A DNA stretch of 64,000 nucleotides from Streptomyces sp. NBC_01283 (GCF_041435335.1 NZ_CP108430.1:8776001-8840000), one strand, 5' to 3'. Positions 49,563-58,450 are shown, counted from the first letter of the stretch. Notes: generated by a model from the letters alone, not told the origin. A program made the numbers and translations.

Positions 49563-50706
49563 CATCGCCGACACGCTGAACCGCTGGGTCGAGGAGGGCC
49601 GGGACTTCGCGGTCGCCACCGTCGTGACGGTGGGCGGCAGCGCGCCGCGCCCGCCCGGCGCCGCTCTCGCCGTCGACAGCGAGGGCACGGTCATCGGTTC
49701 GGTCTCCGGCGGCTGTGTGGAGGGAGCGGTGTACGAGCTGTGCGTCCAGGCCCTCCAGGACGGCATGACCGTGCGCGAGCGGTTCGGCTACAGCGACGAG
49801 GACGCCTTCGCGGTCGGCCTGACCTGCGGCGGCGTCATCGAGGTCCTGGTCACGCCGCTCAGCGCGGACGCGCCGGGCAGGCAGGTCTTCGCGGCGGCGA
49901 TCTCGGCCGCCGCCCGCGGGGACGCCGCGGCGCTCGCCCGCGTGGCCCGGGGCCCCGCCGAACTCATCGGCAGGGTCGTGCTCGTCCACCCCGACGGCTC
50001 GTACGAAGGTGGTCTGGAAGGGCACCCGGACCTCGACCGGACGGTGGTGGGGGAGACCCGCGCGATGCTGGACGCGGGCCGCACCAGCGAGTTCGACGTC
50101 TCGGAGAGCGGATCGCGCTGCGGCGAGCCCCTGACCGTGTTCGTCGAGTCGTGCGTGCCCCCGCCCCGCATGATCGTCTTCGGTGCGATCGACTTCGCCG
50201 CGGCCCTGGTGCGCACGGGCAAGTTCCTCGGCTACCACGTGACCGTGTGCGACGCCCGTCCGGTCTTCGCCACGCGGGCCCGCTTCCCCGAGGCCGACGA
50301 CATCGTGATCGACTGGCCGCACCGCTACCTCAGGGACACCGCGACCGACGGCCGCACAGCCTTGTGCGTCCTCACCCACGACGCCAAGTTCGACATCCCG
50401 CTCCTTGAGGTGGCCCTGCGGCTCCCGGTCGCGTTCGTCGGCGCGATGGGCTCACGCCGCACCCACGAGGACCGCAACAAGCGCCTGCGGGAAGTGGGCG
50501 TCACCGAAGAGGAGTTGGCCCGCCTCCACTCCCCGATAGGGCTCGACCTCGGGGCCCGCACCCCGGAGGAGACCGCCCTGTCGATAGCGGCCGAGATCGT
50601 CGCGGCGCGCCGGGGCGGTACGGGGGCTCCGCTGACCGGTTCCGGGTCGCCGATCCACCATGAGGCGGGCGGTGCGGGGGCGGGCGGCTCCCACGCAGCC
50701 GCGTGA
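49555..50706 (+). CDS. paoD: XdhC/PaoD-type molybdenum cofactor insertion chaperone
   Basis: A 383-residue XdhC/CoxI-family protein: N-terminal XdhC_CoxI domain (TVVTVGGSAPRPPGAALAVD, SGGCVEGAVYE) and C-terminal Rossmann domain (FVGAMGSRRTHEDRNKRLRE). It binds the molybdenum cofactor, aids its sulfuration and inserts it into the large subunit. It is the last gene of the operon, overlapping paoC by 8 nt. A strong hairpin follows the stop. Confidence 0.87.
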   Translation: MLDIADTLNRWVEEGRDFAVATVVTVGGSAPRPPGAALAVDSEGTVIGSVSGGCVEGAVYELCVQALQDGMTVRERFGYSDEDAFAVGLTCGGVIEVLVTPLSADAPGRQVFAAAISAAARGDAAALARVARGPAELIGRVVLVHPDGSYEGGLEGHPDLDRTVVGETRAMLDAGRTSEFDVSESGSRCGEPLTVFVESCVPPPRMIVFGAIDFAAALVRTGKFLGYHVTVCDARPVFATRARFPEADDIVIDWPHRYLRDTATDGRTALCVLTHDAKFDIPLLEVALRLPVAFVGAMGSRRTHEDRNKRLREVGVTEEELARLHSPIGLDLGARTPEETALSIAAEIVAARRGGTGAPLTGSGSPIHHEAGGAGAGGSHAAA

Positions 50707-50727
50707 CCTGACCCGGCAGGGTGCGAG

Positions 50728-50761
50728 GGCGGCCCGCGGTGTTCGTGCACCGCGGGCCGCC
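50728..50761. terminator. Bidirectional terminator hairpin
   Basis: 50728-50741 pairs perfectly with 50748-50761 (14 bp, core GGCCCGCGGTG/CACCGCGGGCC) around a TTCGTG loop, between the convergent chaperone and FAD/Fe-S oxidoreductase genes. Confidence 0.85.
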
Positions 50762-50768
50762 ATGGCGC

Positions 50769-53720
50769 TCACGCCGGTTCCACCGCCTCCCACAGCAACT
50801 GCACCGGATGCCAGGCGTTCCGCTCCGTCCCGTGGAAGATCTGCTGGCGGCAGGAGACTCCGGTGGCGACCACGACCGTGTCGGCGGCCTCCGCCTCGAT
50901 CGCGGGGAACAGCCGGTCGTCACCGACCGTCATCGACACCTCGTAGTGCTCGGACTCGAAGCCGAAGGACCCCGCCATCCCGCAGCACCCGGCGTCCAGT
51001 TCGGACACCGTCACCCCCGGGATGCGGTTCAGGAGCGCGACGGTCGCGGCCGTGCCCACCTCCGCCTTCTGGTGGCAGTGACCGTGGTAGAGCAGCTTGC
51101 GTCCGGCGAGCCACGAGTCGTCGCGCAGCCGCAGCCGTCCCTCGTCGAGAGCCTCCACCAGCAGCTCCTCGACCTGACGCACCCTCCCGGAGATGTCCTT
51201 GACGGCGGTGTCGTCCGGCAGCAGGGCCCGGTGTTCGTCGCGCAGTGTCATCAGGCAGGAGGGCTCGCAGCCCACGATCGGTGAGCCTGGGTCCGTCGAC
51301 TCCCCGAGTGTGTGGGCGAGTTGCCGCGCCTTGTTCTTGGCGTCGTCGACCAGGCCCTTGGAGAGGCTGGACCTGCCGCAGCAGCCGCCGCTCTCCAGCC
51401 GTACCTGCCACCCCGCACGTTCGAGCAGCTCGATGGCCGCACGGCCGATGCCCGGCTCGGTGAACGTGGTGAAGGAATCGGCGAGGTAGGTGACGGTGCC
51501 CTGGGTGACCGGGTACGCGGTGGGCGTACGACGGTGGAACCAGCGCAGCAGATTGCGGCGCACGAACACCGGCAGCGGCCGCTGGGGAGCGATGCCGACC
51601 ACGCGGTCCATGAGCCGGCGCACCGGCGCGATGCGCCCCGGCAGATTGGACAGCGGGGCCGTCGCCGACCCCAGGCGGTTCAGGAGCCGGATCGCACCGA
51701 ACAGACGGGTGCGCAGCGGCACTCCATGGGTGTCGTGGTAGTGCGAGAGGGTCTCGCTCTTGAGGGTGGCCATGTCGACGCCGAGCGGGCACTCGCTCTT
51801 GCACGCCTTGCACATCAGGCACAGGTCGAGGATCTCGTGCAGCCGCTCGTCCCCGAGCGCGGCCTTCGGGTCGGGCTCGGAGAGGGCCTTGACCAGGGCT
51901 CCCGCCCGGCCACGGGTGGAGTCCTCCTCCTTGCGGGTGGCCATGTACGAGGGGCACATGGCGCCGCTGCCCGACTTGCGGCACAGGCCGATGTTCATGC
52001 ACCGGTCCGCCGCCGCCCGCATGCCACCCTCGCCCACGACCTCGAAGGACAGCCGGGTGCGCAGCGGCTCGGCGGGCGGCAGGGCCGCGTCGCGCAGGTT
52101 CTCCGTCATCGGCGCCGCGTCCACGATCTTGCCCGGGTTGAGGATGTTGTCGGGGTCGAAGAGCCGCTTGACCCGGCGCATCGCCTCGTACAGCTGCTCG
52201 CCGAAGATCTCCCGGTTGAACTCGCTGCGCGCGAGACCGTCACCGTGCTCGCTGGAGTTCACCCCGCCGTATTCGGCGACCAGATCCTTGATCTCCTCCG
52301 CGACGGCACGCATCCGGCCGATGTCCGCCGGGTCGGTGAGGTCGAGGTAGGGCCGGATGTGCAGACAGCCGACCGAGCAGTGGCCGTAGAAACCGGCCGT
52401 CATGCCGTGCCGGTCGAGGACGTCCTTGAACCTGCGGGTGTAGTCGCCCAGGTGCACCGGGTCCACGGCGGTGTCCTCGACGAAGGCGAGCGGGCGCCGG
52501 GTGCCCTCACTGGCCGCCATGAGCAGCCCGAGCCCCGCCTTGCGGACCTTCAGGAGCGACGACTGCTGGGCCGGTGTGACGGCCTGGAGGGTGTGATAGC
52601 CGTGCCCGTGCCGGGACCAGAGCTCCGTGAGCCGCCGCATCCGGTCCAGGAGTTCACCCTCTTCGTCACCGGTGAAGGACACGAAGAGCAGCGCTTCGGG
52701 TTCCCCTTCCAGGAGGTCGCCGAGCGCCGCGTACTCGATCTTGCGCCGGGACAGATCGAGGATCGTACGGTCCATCAGCTCCACGGCGGCGGGATCGCAG
52801 GCCAGCGCGTCCTCCGTCCCCCCGATGGCTTCCGCCACCGAGGCGAAGTGGCCGACGGCGATCACCGTGCGGCGCGGCTTGGGCACCAGATCGACCAGGG
52901 CGCTCGTCGCGACCGCCAGGGTCCCTTCCGAGCCGACGACGAACTTGGCGAGGTCGAAGGGGGTGTCGTCGCGGGCAAGGCGGTCGAGGCGGTAACCGCA
53001 GGCGCGTCGCCAGTGCTCGGGGAACCCCTCGGCGATGGCCGTCGCGTTGGCCCGCACGATCTGGGGCAGCTCCCGATAGAGAGCGCCTTCCAGCGTCAAC
53101 TGCTGTGCGCGGTAGGCCCGTTCGCCCTCGTCGACCCGGCCGAGCGGCACCCGGCTGGCGTCCGAGAGCACCACGTCGAGTTCGCGGACGTGGTCGATGG
53201 TCATGCCGTAGCGCACCGACCCGCTGCCGGCCGAGTTGTTGCCGATCATCCCGCCGATGGTGGCGCGGTTGCTGGTCGAGGTGTCCGGGCCGAACATCAG
53301 CCCCCATGGACTCGCCGCGCGATTGAGCTGGTCCTGTACGACGCCGGTCTCGACCAGGGCGGTCCCGCTGCTCGGGTCGAGCTCCACGATGCGGTTCATA
53401 TGGCGGGACAGGTCGAGGACCAGTCCGGGCCCGACGGTCTGGCCCGCCAGGCTGGTCCCGGCCCCGCGTGGCACCACGGGCACCCCGTGGGCGGCGGCGG
53501 CCGCGACCGCCGCCGCGACGTCGTCGGCGTGGCGGGGGAAGACCACGCCCATCGGCATGATGGCGTACATGCTCGCGTCCCGGGCGAACAAGTGCCGCGT
53601 GTAGTCGTCGAACTGAACCTCGCCGTCGAGATCCCTGACCAGGTCCTTCTGGAGACCATGGGCCCGGTCCTGGGTCTCGGCGCTTTCGTGCGTGGGGCTC
53701 TCGCCCTCGGTGACGGTCAT
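50769..53720 (-). CDS. YdiJ-type FAD- and [4Fe-4S]-binding 2-hydroxyacid dehydrogenase
   Basis: A 983-residue fusion flavoprotein. Domains in order: FAD_binding_4 (VVPRGAGTSLAGQTVGPGLV and GMIGNNSAGSGSVRYGMTID), FAD-oxidase C-terminal domain with GHCSVGCLHIRPYLDL, a ferredoxin-like part (CRKSGSGAMCPSY; CLMCKACKSECPLGVD) and two CCG-type domains (YHGHCHQKA; LDAGCCGMAGSFG). The plan is that of E. coli YdiJ, an FAD/Fe-S D-2-hydroxyglutarate dehydrogenase, and of D-lactate/glycolate dehydrogenases fused into one chain. Electrons go to the quinone pool or another carrier. It follows the aminotransferase gene by 48 nt in the same operon, so its product is probably an oxoacid such as glyoxylate. Confidence 0.85.
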   Translation of the reverse strand: MTVTEGESPTHESAETQDRAHGLQKDLVRDLDGEVQFDDYTRHLFARDASMYAIMPMGVVFPRHADDVAAAVAAAAAHGVPVVPRGAGTSLAGQTVGPGLVLDLSRHMNRIVELDPSSGTALVETGVVQDQLNRAASPWGLMFGPDTSTSNRATIGGMIGNNSAGSGSVRYGMTIDHVRELDVVLSDASRVPLGRVDEGERAYRAQQLTLEGALYRELPQIVRANATAIAEGFPEHWRRACGYRLDRLARDDTPFDLAKFVVGSEGTLAVATSALVDLVPKPRRTVIAVGHFASVAEAIGGTEDALACDPAAVELMDRTILDLSRRKIEYAALGDLLEGEPEALLFVSFTGDEEGELLDRMRRLTELWSRHGHGYHTLQAVTPAQQSSLLKVRKAGLGLLMAASEGTRRPLAFVEDTAVDPVHLGDYTRRFKDVLDRHGMTAGFYGHCSVGCLHIRPYLDLTDPADIGRMRAVAEEIKDLVAEYGGVNSSEHGDGLARSEFNREIFGEQLYEAMRRVKRLFDPDNILNPGKIVDAAPMTENLRDAALPPAEPLRTRLSFEVVGEGGMRAAADRCMNIGLCRKSGSGAMCPSYMATRKEEDSTRGRAGALVKALSEPDPKAALGDERLHEILDLCLMCKACKSECPLGVDMATLKSETLSHYHDTHGVPLRTRLFGAIRLLNRLGSATAPLSNLPGRIAPVRRLMDRVVGIAPQRPLPVFVRRNLLRWFHRRTPTAYPVTQGTVTYLADSFTTFTEPGIGRAAIELLERAGWQVRLESGGCCGRSSLSKGLVDDAKNKARQLAHTLGESTDPGSPIVGCEPSCLMTLRDEHRALLPDDTAVKDISGRVRQVEELLVEALDEGRLRLRDDSWLAGRKLLYHGHCHQKAEVGTAATVALLNRIPGVTVSELDAGCCGMAGSFGFESEHYEVSMTVGDDRLFPAIEAEAADTVVVATGVSCRQQIFHGTERNAWHPVQLLWEAVEPA

Positions 53721-53768
53721 GCTCGGGGGCCTCCTCGGCGGGTGGGGGAGTCGGGCGGGCGTCTGCCG

Positions 53769-54935
53769 TCACTCGGCGCGCAGGATGTCCAGGGCGGCGG
53801 TGAGCCCGCCGGGGTCGATGCGCACGCCCGCCAGTTGGAGGCCCATCTGCACCCCGGCGAGCGTGCCCGCCAGGGTCAGGTCGTTGAGGTGGCCGAGGTG
53901 GCCGATGCGGAAGATCCGCCCGGCGAGCTTGCCGAGGCCCGCACCCAGGGACATGTCGAACCGCTCAAGGATGATCTCGCGCACCTTGTCGGCGTCCTGA
54001 TCCTCGGGCATGAGCACCGCGGTCAGCGACGACGAGTACTCGCGGTCGTCGGCGCAGAGCACCTCGAGTCCCCAGCCGCGGACGGCCGTTCGGGTGGCCG
54101 CCGCATGCCGGTCGTGCCGGGCGAAGACCGCGGGCAGGCCCTCCGCCTGGAGCATCCGCAGCGCTTCGGCGAGACCGTAGAGGAGGTTGGTGGCCGGGGT
54201 GTACGGGAAGAATCCGCGCCGGTTCGCCTCGATGATCGGCTGCCAGTCCCAGTAGGACCTGCGCAGCCGCGCGGTGCGGGAGGCGGCCAGGGCCTTCTCG
54301 CTCACGGCGTTGAAGCCGAGCCCCGGCGGCAGCATCAGCCCTTTCTGGGAGCCGGCGACGGTGACGTCGACGCCCCACTCGTCGTGCCGGTAGTCGATCG
54401 AACCCAGCGAGGAGATCGTGTCGACGAGCAGTAGCGCCGGGTGTCCCGTCGCATCCATCGCCCGCCTGATCTCGGGCACCCTGCTGGTCACGCCGGTCGA
54501 CGTCTCGTTGTGCACGACGCAGACGGCCTTGATCGTGCGAGCGCTGTCGGCCGCGAGGCGTTCGGCGATGTCCTCGGGGGACGCGCCGTGGCGCCAGTCG
54601 CCGGGCAGCAAGTCGACGTAGAGACCGAGACCGGCCGCCATCTGCTGCCAGAGCGTGGCGAAGTGGCCGGTCTCCACGTGCAGCACCCGGTCCCCGGTGC
54701 TGAGCGTGTTGACCAGGGCCGCTTCCCAGGCGCCGGTGCCCGAGCCCGGGAAGACGACGACCGGTCCCGATGTGCCGAAGACCGGCTTCAGCGCGGCGAG
54801 CAACTCCGTGGTGAGCGCGGCGAATTCGGGGCCGCGATGGTCGATGGTCGGCGCCGAGATGGCGCGGAGCACCTGGTCGGGGACATTGGTGGGGCCCGGT
54901 ATCTGCAGGAAGTGCCGCCCGGCTTGAGAGGTCAC
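53769..54935 (-). CDS. Class V aminotransferase, serine/alanine-glyoxylate type
   Basis: A 388-residue PLP enzyme. HFLQIPGPTNVPDQVLRAIS is the hallmark N-terminus of serine-glyoxylate and alanine-glyoxylate aminotransferases. The PLP-binding Lys is in VTVAGSQKGLMLPPG, the phosphate-holding Asp in LLVDTISSLGSID. It transfers amino groups between Ser/Ala and glyoxylate or hydroxypyruvate. An ureidoglycine-glyoxylate role (purine breakdown) is possible, but no ureide genes are near. GTG 54935 follows AAGGGAG. It is divergent from an IclR gene and upstream of the YdiJ-type oxidoreductase. Confidence 0.85.
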   Translation of the reverse strand: MTSQAGRHFLQIPGPTNVPDQVLRAISAPTIDHRGPEFAALTTELLAALKPVFGTSGPVVVFPGSGTGAWEAALVNTLSTGDRVLHVETGHFATLWQQMAAGLGLYVDLLPGDWRHGASPEDIAERLAADSARTIKAVCVVHNETSTGVTSRVPEIRRAMDATGHPALLLVDTISSLGSIDYRHDEWGVDVTVAGSQKGLMLPPGLGFNAVSEKALAASRTARLRRSYWDWQPIIEANRRGFFPYTPATNLLYGLAEALRMLQAEGLPAVFARHDRHAAATRTAVRGWGLEVLCADDREYSSSLTAVLMPEDQDADKVREIILERFDMSLGAGLGKLAGRIFRIGHLGHLNDLTLAGTLAGVQMGLQLAGVRIDPGGLTAALDILRAE

Positions 54936-54958
54936 TGTGGCCAACTCCCTTGAAATGC

Positions 54959-54995
54959 GTGCCGCATTGTGGCACGATGTGTCGTAAGGTGGCAC
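54959..54995. promoter_or_regulatory. Palindromic site between aminotransferase and IclR genes
   Basis: GTGCCGCATTGTGGCAC (54959-54975) is a 17-bp palindrome with one mismatched pair; ACGA-TGTG-TCGT follows at 54974-54985, and GTGGCAC is repeated directly at 54989-54995. The cluster sits between two divergent starts and is a candidate IclR operator. Confidence 0.45.
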
Positions 54996-55032
54996 GGGGA
55001 GCGTAGGGGGCGACCCGGTAGGGAGTCAACGG

Positions 55033-55812
55033 ATGCAGAGCGTTCTCAACGCACTTCGGGTGCTGGAAGAGGTCGCCGCGCGGCAGCCGATCGGCGTCGG
55101 CGAGCTGGCCCGTGGCCTGGAGCTGCCCAAGAGCTCGGCCCAGCGCGCCCTGCGCACGCTGCACGAGGCGGGATGGATCCGCCCGGCCTCCGGCGAGGTC
55201 ACCCGCTGGGTCGTGACCACCAAGGCGTTGCAGGTCGGACGCCGCGCCACGGGGGAGTTGAGCCTGCGTGACGTCGCCCTGCCGCTCATGGAGGAGCTGC
55301 GGCGGCGCATCGACGAGACGGTGCATCTGACCGTGCCGGACGGCGACAGGGTCGTGCTGATCGAGCGCCTGGAGACCTCCAAGCCGGTGCGGATCATCCT
55401 GGCCCTCGGCACCCAGCTGCCCATCCACGCCTCCGCGAACGGCAAGGCGGTCCTCGCGGCGAGCTCCCGGGAAGTGATCGACCGTCAACTGGACGCCGGA
55501 CTCGAAGAGTTCACCGGCTCGACGATCACGGACAAGGAGCGGCTGCTCACCGAGCTCGCCCGGATCAGGGAGCGCGGGTATGCCACCAACGGTGGGGAGT
55601 GGCGCGATGACGTGTCCGCGGTCGCGTCCGCCGTGTGGGACGAGTCGGGGGCGCCGGTCGCCAGCATCAGTGTCAACATGCCGACGAGCCGGATGACCCA
55701 GGAGGCCAGTGCGGCGTACGGCGCCCTGGTGAGCGAGACGGCGCGGCAGGTCAGCGCGGCGCTGGGGCATCCCCGGCAGATTGGAGCGGACGGTCCCGGA
55801 GCGGGGATCTAG
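55033..55812 (+). CDS. IclR-family transcriptional regulator
   Basis: A 259-residue IclR protein: N-terminal winged helix (LEEVAARQPIGVGELARGLE, LPKSSAQRALRTLHEAGWIR) and C-terminal effector domain (LIERLETSKPVRIILALGTQ, ASANGKAVLAASSREVIDRQ, ASISVNMPTSRM). Family members respond to small acids such as glyoxylate, hydroxypyruvate or aromatic acids. Neighbours on both sides (aminotransferase/oxidoreductase and a dicarboxylate-type carrier) are its probable targets. GGGAG precedes ATG 55033. Confidence 0.88.
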   Translation: MQSVLNALRVLEEVAARQPIGVGELARGLELPKSSAQRALRTLHEAGWIRPASGEVTRWVVTTKALQVGRRATGELSLRDVALPLMEELRRRIDETVHLTVPDGDRVVLIERLETSKPVRIILALGTQLPIHASANGKAVLAASSREVIDRQLDAGLEEFTGSTITDKERLLTELARIRERGYATNGGEWRDDVSAVASAVWDESGAPVASISVNMPTSRMTQEASAAYGALVSETARQVSAALGHPRQIGADGPGAGI

Positions 55813-55849
55813 CAGGCCCGGCCCCGCCCAACGTATTCGGGCGTTCCCC

Positions 55850-55915
55850 TTGACGCCCCGGGAAGCCCGCTCCAATACTCCCCATTGCGAAAGCTCAATT
55901 CCGCCAGGCGGAATT
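55850..55915 (+). promoter_or_regulatory. Promoter plus perfect palindromic operator before the carrier gene
   Basis: TTGACG (55850-55855), an 18-nt spacer and AATACT (55874-55879) form a good promoter. AATTCCGCCAGGCGGAATT (55897-55915) is a perfect 19-bp palindrome just downstream of the expected start point, where a bound repressor would block transcription. The adjacent IclR protein is the best candidate. Confidence 0.7.
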
Positions 55916-56062
55916 ATTCATCCTCCCTGGGCTCCTTCGGCCCACGGGATGACGTCCGTGCGCGCCGTCATCCGCCGCGCACTCCTCGGCGCCGCACGCA
56001 CCCCTCGTCACGCGCTGCGGCGTACCGCGACATGACCATCGGCCGACGGCAAGGGAGCCCTC

Positions 56063-57478
56063 GTGTCAGATCAAGTCATCTCCATCATCGCCTTGGTCCT
56101 CGTCTTCGCCATCGCCACCTTCTCCGCCGTGCACCTGGGTGCTCTCGCCCTCGTGGCCGCGTTCATCGTCGGCGCCACCGTGGCGGACGAGTCGACCGAC
56201 GACCTCTTCTCCGGCTTCCCCGGCGACCTCTTCGTCGTGCTGGTCGGCGTCACTCTTCTGTTCGCCATAGCGAAGAACAACGGCACCGTCGACTGGCTCG
56301 TCAACGCGGCCGTGAAGGCGGTGCGCGGCCGGATCGCCCTCATCCCCTGGGTCATGTTCCTGGTCACCGCCGTCCTCACCGCGGTCGGTGCGGTCACCCC
56401 GGCGGCGGTCGGCATCGTGGCCCCCATCGGCCTCGGCTTCGCCGCCGCCTATGGCATCAACCCCGTGCTCATGGGCCTGCTCATCGCCAACGGAGCAAGT
56501 GCGGGCGGCTTCTCGCCGATCGGCGTGTTCGGCAGCATCACCAACAACGTGGTCGAGCGGAACCACCTGCCGGGCAATCCCGCCCTCCTGTTCACCGCCT
56601 CGTTCCTGTTCAACGTGGCGCTGTGCGTCATCGTCTTCTTCGCCTTCGGCGGACGGCAATTGCTCGGGCAACGGGCCGAGGCGTACAAAGGCGGCGGCGA
56701 CGGAAACGCCGGCGGCGAGCGTTACGACGACGCGGCGCCGCCCGGCGGCCAGCTGGTGAAGGCGGGCGAGGTGGGCGAGGCGGGCGAGGCGGGCAAGACG
56801 GGCGCGATGGGCACAGCACCCCGCCGCGCCCTCGCCGTCACCGCGACCGCCGCACCCGCGAAACCGGACGAGCCCCTCAGGCTCGACGGTCCGCGCGCAC
56901 TCACCCTCATCGGACTGCTCAGCCTCGTCGCCGGAGCGCTCTTCTTCGACCTCGACGTCGGCCTGATGGCACTCACCATCACCGTCGTCCTGTCCCTGGT
57001 CTCACCGAAGTCGGTCACCGGAGCCGTGGACCGGTGCGCGTGGTCCACCGTCCTGCTGGTCTGCGGCATCGTCACGTACGTGAGCCAGATGGAACGCATG
57101 GGCACCATCGACTACCTCGGCAAACAGGTCGCCTCCATCCAGGCGCCCCTCGTCGGCGCCCTCCTGATCTGCCTCATCGGCGCCCTGGTCTCCGCCTTCG
57201 CCTCGACCACCGGAATGCTCGGCGCACTGATTCCGCTGGCCGTACCCTTCCTGCTCGCGGGCGATGTGGGGGCGGTCGGGCTCATCACGGCACTGGCCAT
57301 CTCCGCGTCCGTGGTGGACGCCTCGCCGTTCTCCACCAGCGGAGCACTCGTGACCGCCAACACCCCAGCAGAACAGCGGGACTTCGTCTTCCGCCGGCTG
57401 ATGGCCTGGGGGCTCGGCATCAGCGTGGTCGGCCCCCTCGTCACCTGGGGCCTGTTCGTCGTGCCCAGCTCACTGTGA
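56063..57478 (+). CDS. MatC-type dicarboxylate/organic acid carrier (SLC13-like)
   Basis: A 471-residue membrane carrier. The N-terminal half matches the dicarboxylate carrier MatC N-terminal domain (FAIATFSAVHLGALALVAAF, FPGDLFVVLVGVTLLFAIAK, NGASAGGFSPIGVFGSITNN). A cytoplasmic loop of about 80 residues is low complexity (GEVGEAGEAGKTG). The C-terminal half has further helices (GALLICLIGALVSAFASTTG and DASPFSTSGALVTANT, a substrate-loop type motif). It imports a small organic acid. GTG 56063 follows AAGGGAG. It is downstream of the palindromic operator and IclR gene. Confidence 0.82.
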   Translation: MSDQVISIIALVLVFAIATFSAVHLGALALVAAFIVGATVADESTDDLFSGFPGDLFVVLVGVTLLFAIAKNNGTVDWLVNAAVKAVRGRIALIPWVMFLVTAVLTAVGAVTPAAVGIVAPIGLGFAAAYGINPVLMGLLIANGASAGGFSPIGVFGSITNNVVERNHLPGNPALLFTASFLFNVALCVIVFFAFGGRQLLGQRAEAYKGGGDGNAGGERYDDAAPPGGQLVKAGEVGEAGEAGKTGAMGTAPRRALAVTATAAPAKPDEPLRLDGPRALTLIGLLSLVAGALFFDLDVGLMALTITVVLSLVSPKSVTGAVDRCAWSTVLLVCGIVTYVSQMERMGTIDYLGKQVASIQAPLVGALLICLIGALVSAFASTTGMLGALIPLAVPFLLAGDVGAVGLITALAISASVVDASPFSTSGALVTANTPAEQRDFVFRRLMAWGLGISVVGPLVTWGLFVVPSSL

Positions 57479-57519
57479 CGGGCGCGACAGTGAGGTGCCG
57501 TACGCCGTCGTGGCGCACG

Positions 57520-58284
57520 TCAGGGGGTCGGGATACCGCCGGGCCGGGCAGGCCGCCCGAAACGTACCGGCACACCCGGCGAATACAGCACGCTCACCGG
57601 GTCCCCGACCGGCCGCGGCAACCCCGCCGCGGCGACCAGGTCCTCGTCGCACTCGATCAGATCGGCCCGGTGCAACGGCCAGCGCGGATGCGCGTTCGGC
57701 AGGAACATCTGCCGCCCGAAGAACGTGTTGTGCATGCCCCACCGGGCCGTCAGGAAGTGCTCGAAGTCGGTGGGCTCCTCGACCCGCTCGCCCACCCGGA
57801 CGGCGATACGGCTGTGCGCGCCCCGCGGCCCCGGCCAGCGCCTGGCACTCGTGTACGTGACGGTGTCGCCGCTGTGCCGGATGCTCATCCGCGACCACTG
57901 GTACGGCAGCCGGAAGGCACCGCGCGCGACCGCCACCGGGATCAGGCGCGAGGCGTCGAGGGAGCGGAAGACGACGCCGCGGCGGCCATGGGCGTCCACC
58001 GAGTAGAGGCGGACGTTGGTCTCGGGAAACGTACCCAGATAGGGGATGCCCGGCAGCCGGAACCAGCCGACCCGGTGCATGCGGAACGCGACCAGACCCA
58101 CATAGGTCGCCCCGTCGTGGAGATCGGGAACCGTCCCGGCCGGAAGGAGCGGCGCGACATCCGCGGGATCCACGGCCCAGTGCACGAAGGCAAGGTCCAG
58201 CCACGACTGCGTGAGCAGCGGATTCTCGGCGGAGGCGGGCGGATCGGCGGTTATCGGTTCCGGCACGGCGGGGGAGAGGACCAC
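57520..58284 (-). CDS. DUF2071 (YqjF-like) protein
   Basis: A 254-residue DUF2071 protein with the expected segments WLDLAFVHWAVDPADVAPLL, YVGLVAFRMHRVGWFRLPGI, YLGTFPETNVRLYSVDAHGR and LTARWGMHNTFFGRQMFL. DUF2071 shares the fold of acetoacetate decarboxylase but its function is unknown. GTG 58284 is taken as start; further upstream the frame runs into a 15-bp tandem repeat that would encode RHAGL units and is unlikely to be translated. Confidence 0.8.
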   Translation of the reverse strand: MVLSPAVPEPITADPPASAENPLLTQSWLDLAFVHWAVDPADVAPLLPAGTVPDLHDGATYVGLVAFRMHRVGWFRLPGIPYLGTFPETNVRLYSVDAHGRRGVVFRSLDASRLIPVAVARGAFRLPYQWSRMSIRHSGDTVTYTSARRWPGPRGAHSRIAVRVGERVEEPTDFEHFLTARWGMHNTFFGRQMFLPNAHPRWPLHRADLIECDEDLVAAAGLPRPVGDPVSVLYSPGVPVRFGRPARPGGIPTP

Positions 58285-58360
58285 GCCATCAGCATCGCAG
58301 GGGCCCCGCCCGCGCCCGGCACGGGGTCGGGCGGCCGGCCCGGCCCCGGGCGCCGCGGCG

Positions 58361-58450
58361 GCATGCCTGAGCCCCGCATGCCTGAGCCCCGCATGCCTGA
58401 GCCCCGCATGCCTGAGCCCCGCATGCCTGAGCCCCGCATGCCTGAGCCCC
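58361..58450. repeat. 15-bp tandem repeat, six copies
   Basis: GCATGCCTGAGCCCC is repeated six times without a mismatch (58361-58375, 58376-58390 and so on to 58450). It lies between the minus-strand DUF5997 and DUF2071 genes. The CTGAGCCCC part is also the left arm of the terminator at 58442-58481, so the array looks like a tandem duplication of half of that terminator. Copy number is likely to vary between strains. Confidence 0.95.

Noticed and set aside
45887..50706. Annotation of the molybdoenzyme operon as xanthine dehydrogenase
   Set aside because: The FAD subunit has the extra Cys cluster of PaoB, and the four-gene order equals paoABCD; aldehyde oxidoreductase fits better.
51312..54434. 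1040-codon plus-strand frame opposite the FAD/Fe-S oxidoreductase and aminotransferase
   Set aside because: Antisense frame caused by high third-position GC; all domain motifs are on the minus strand.
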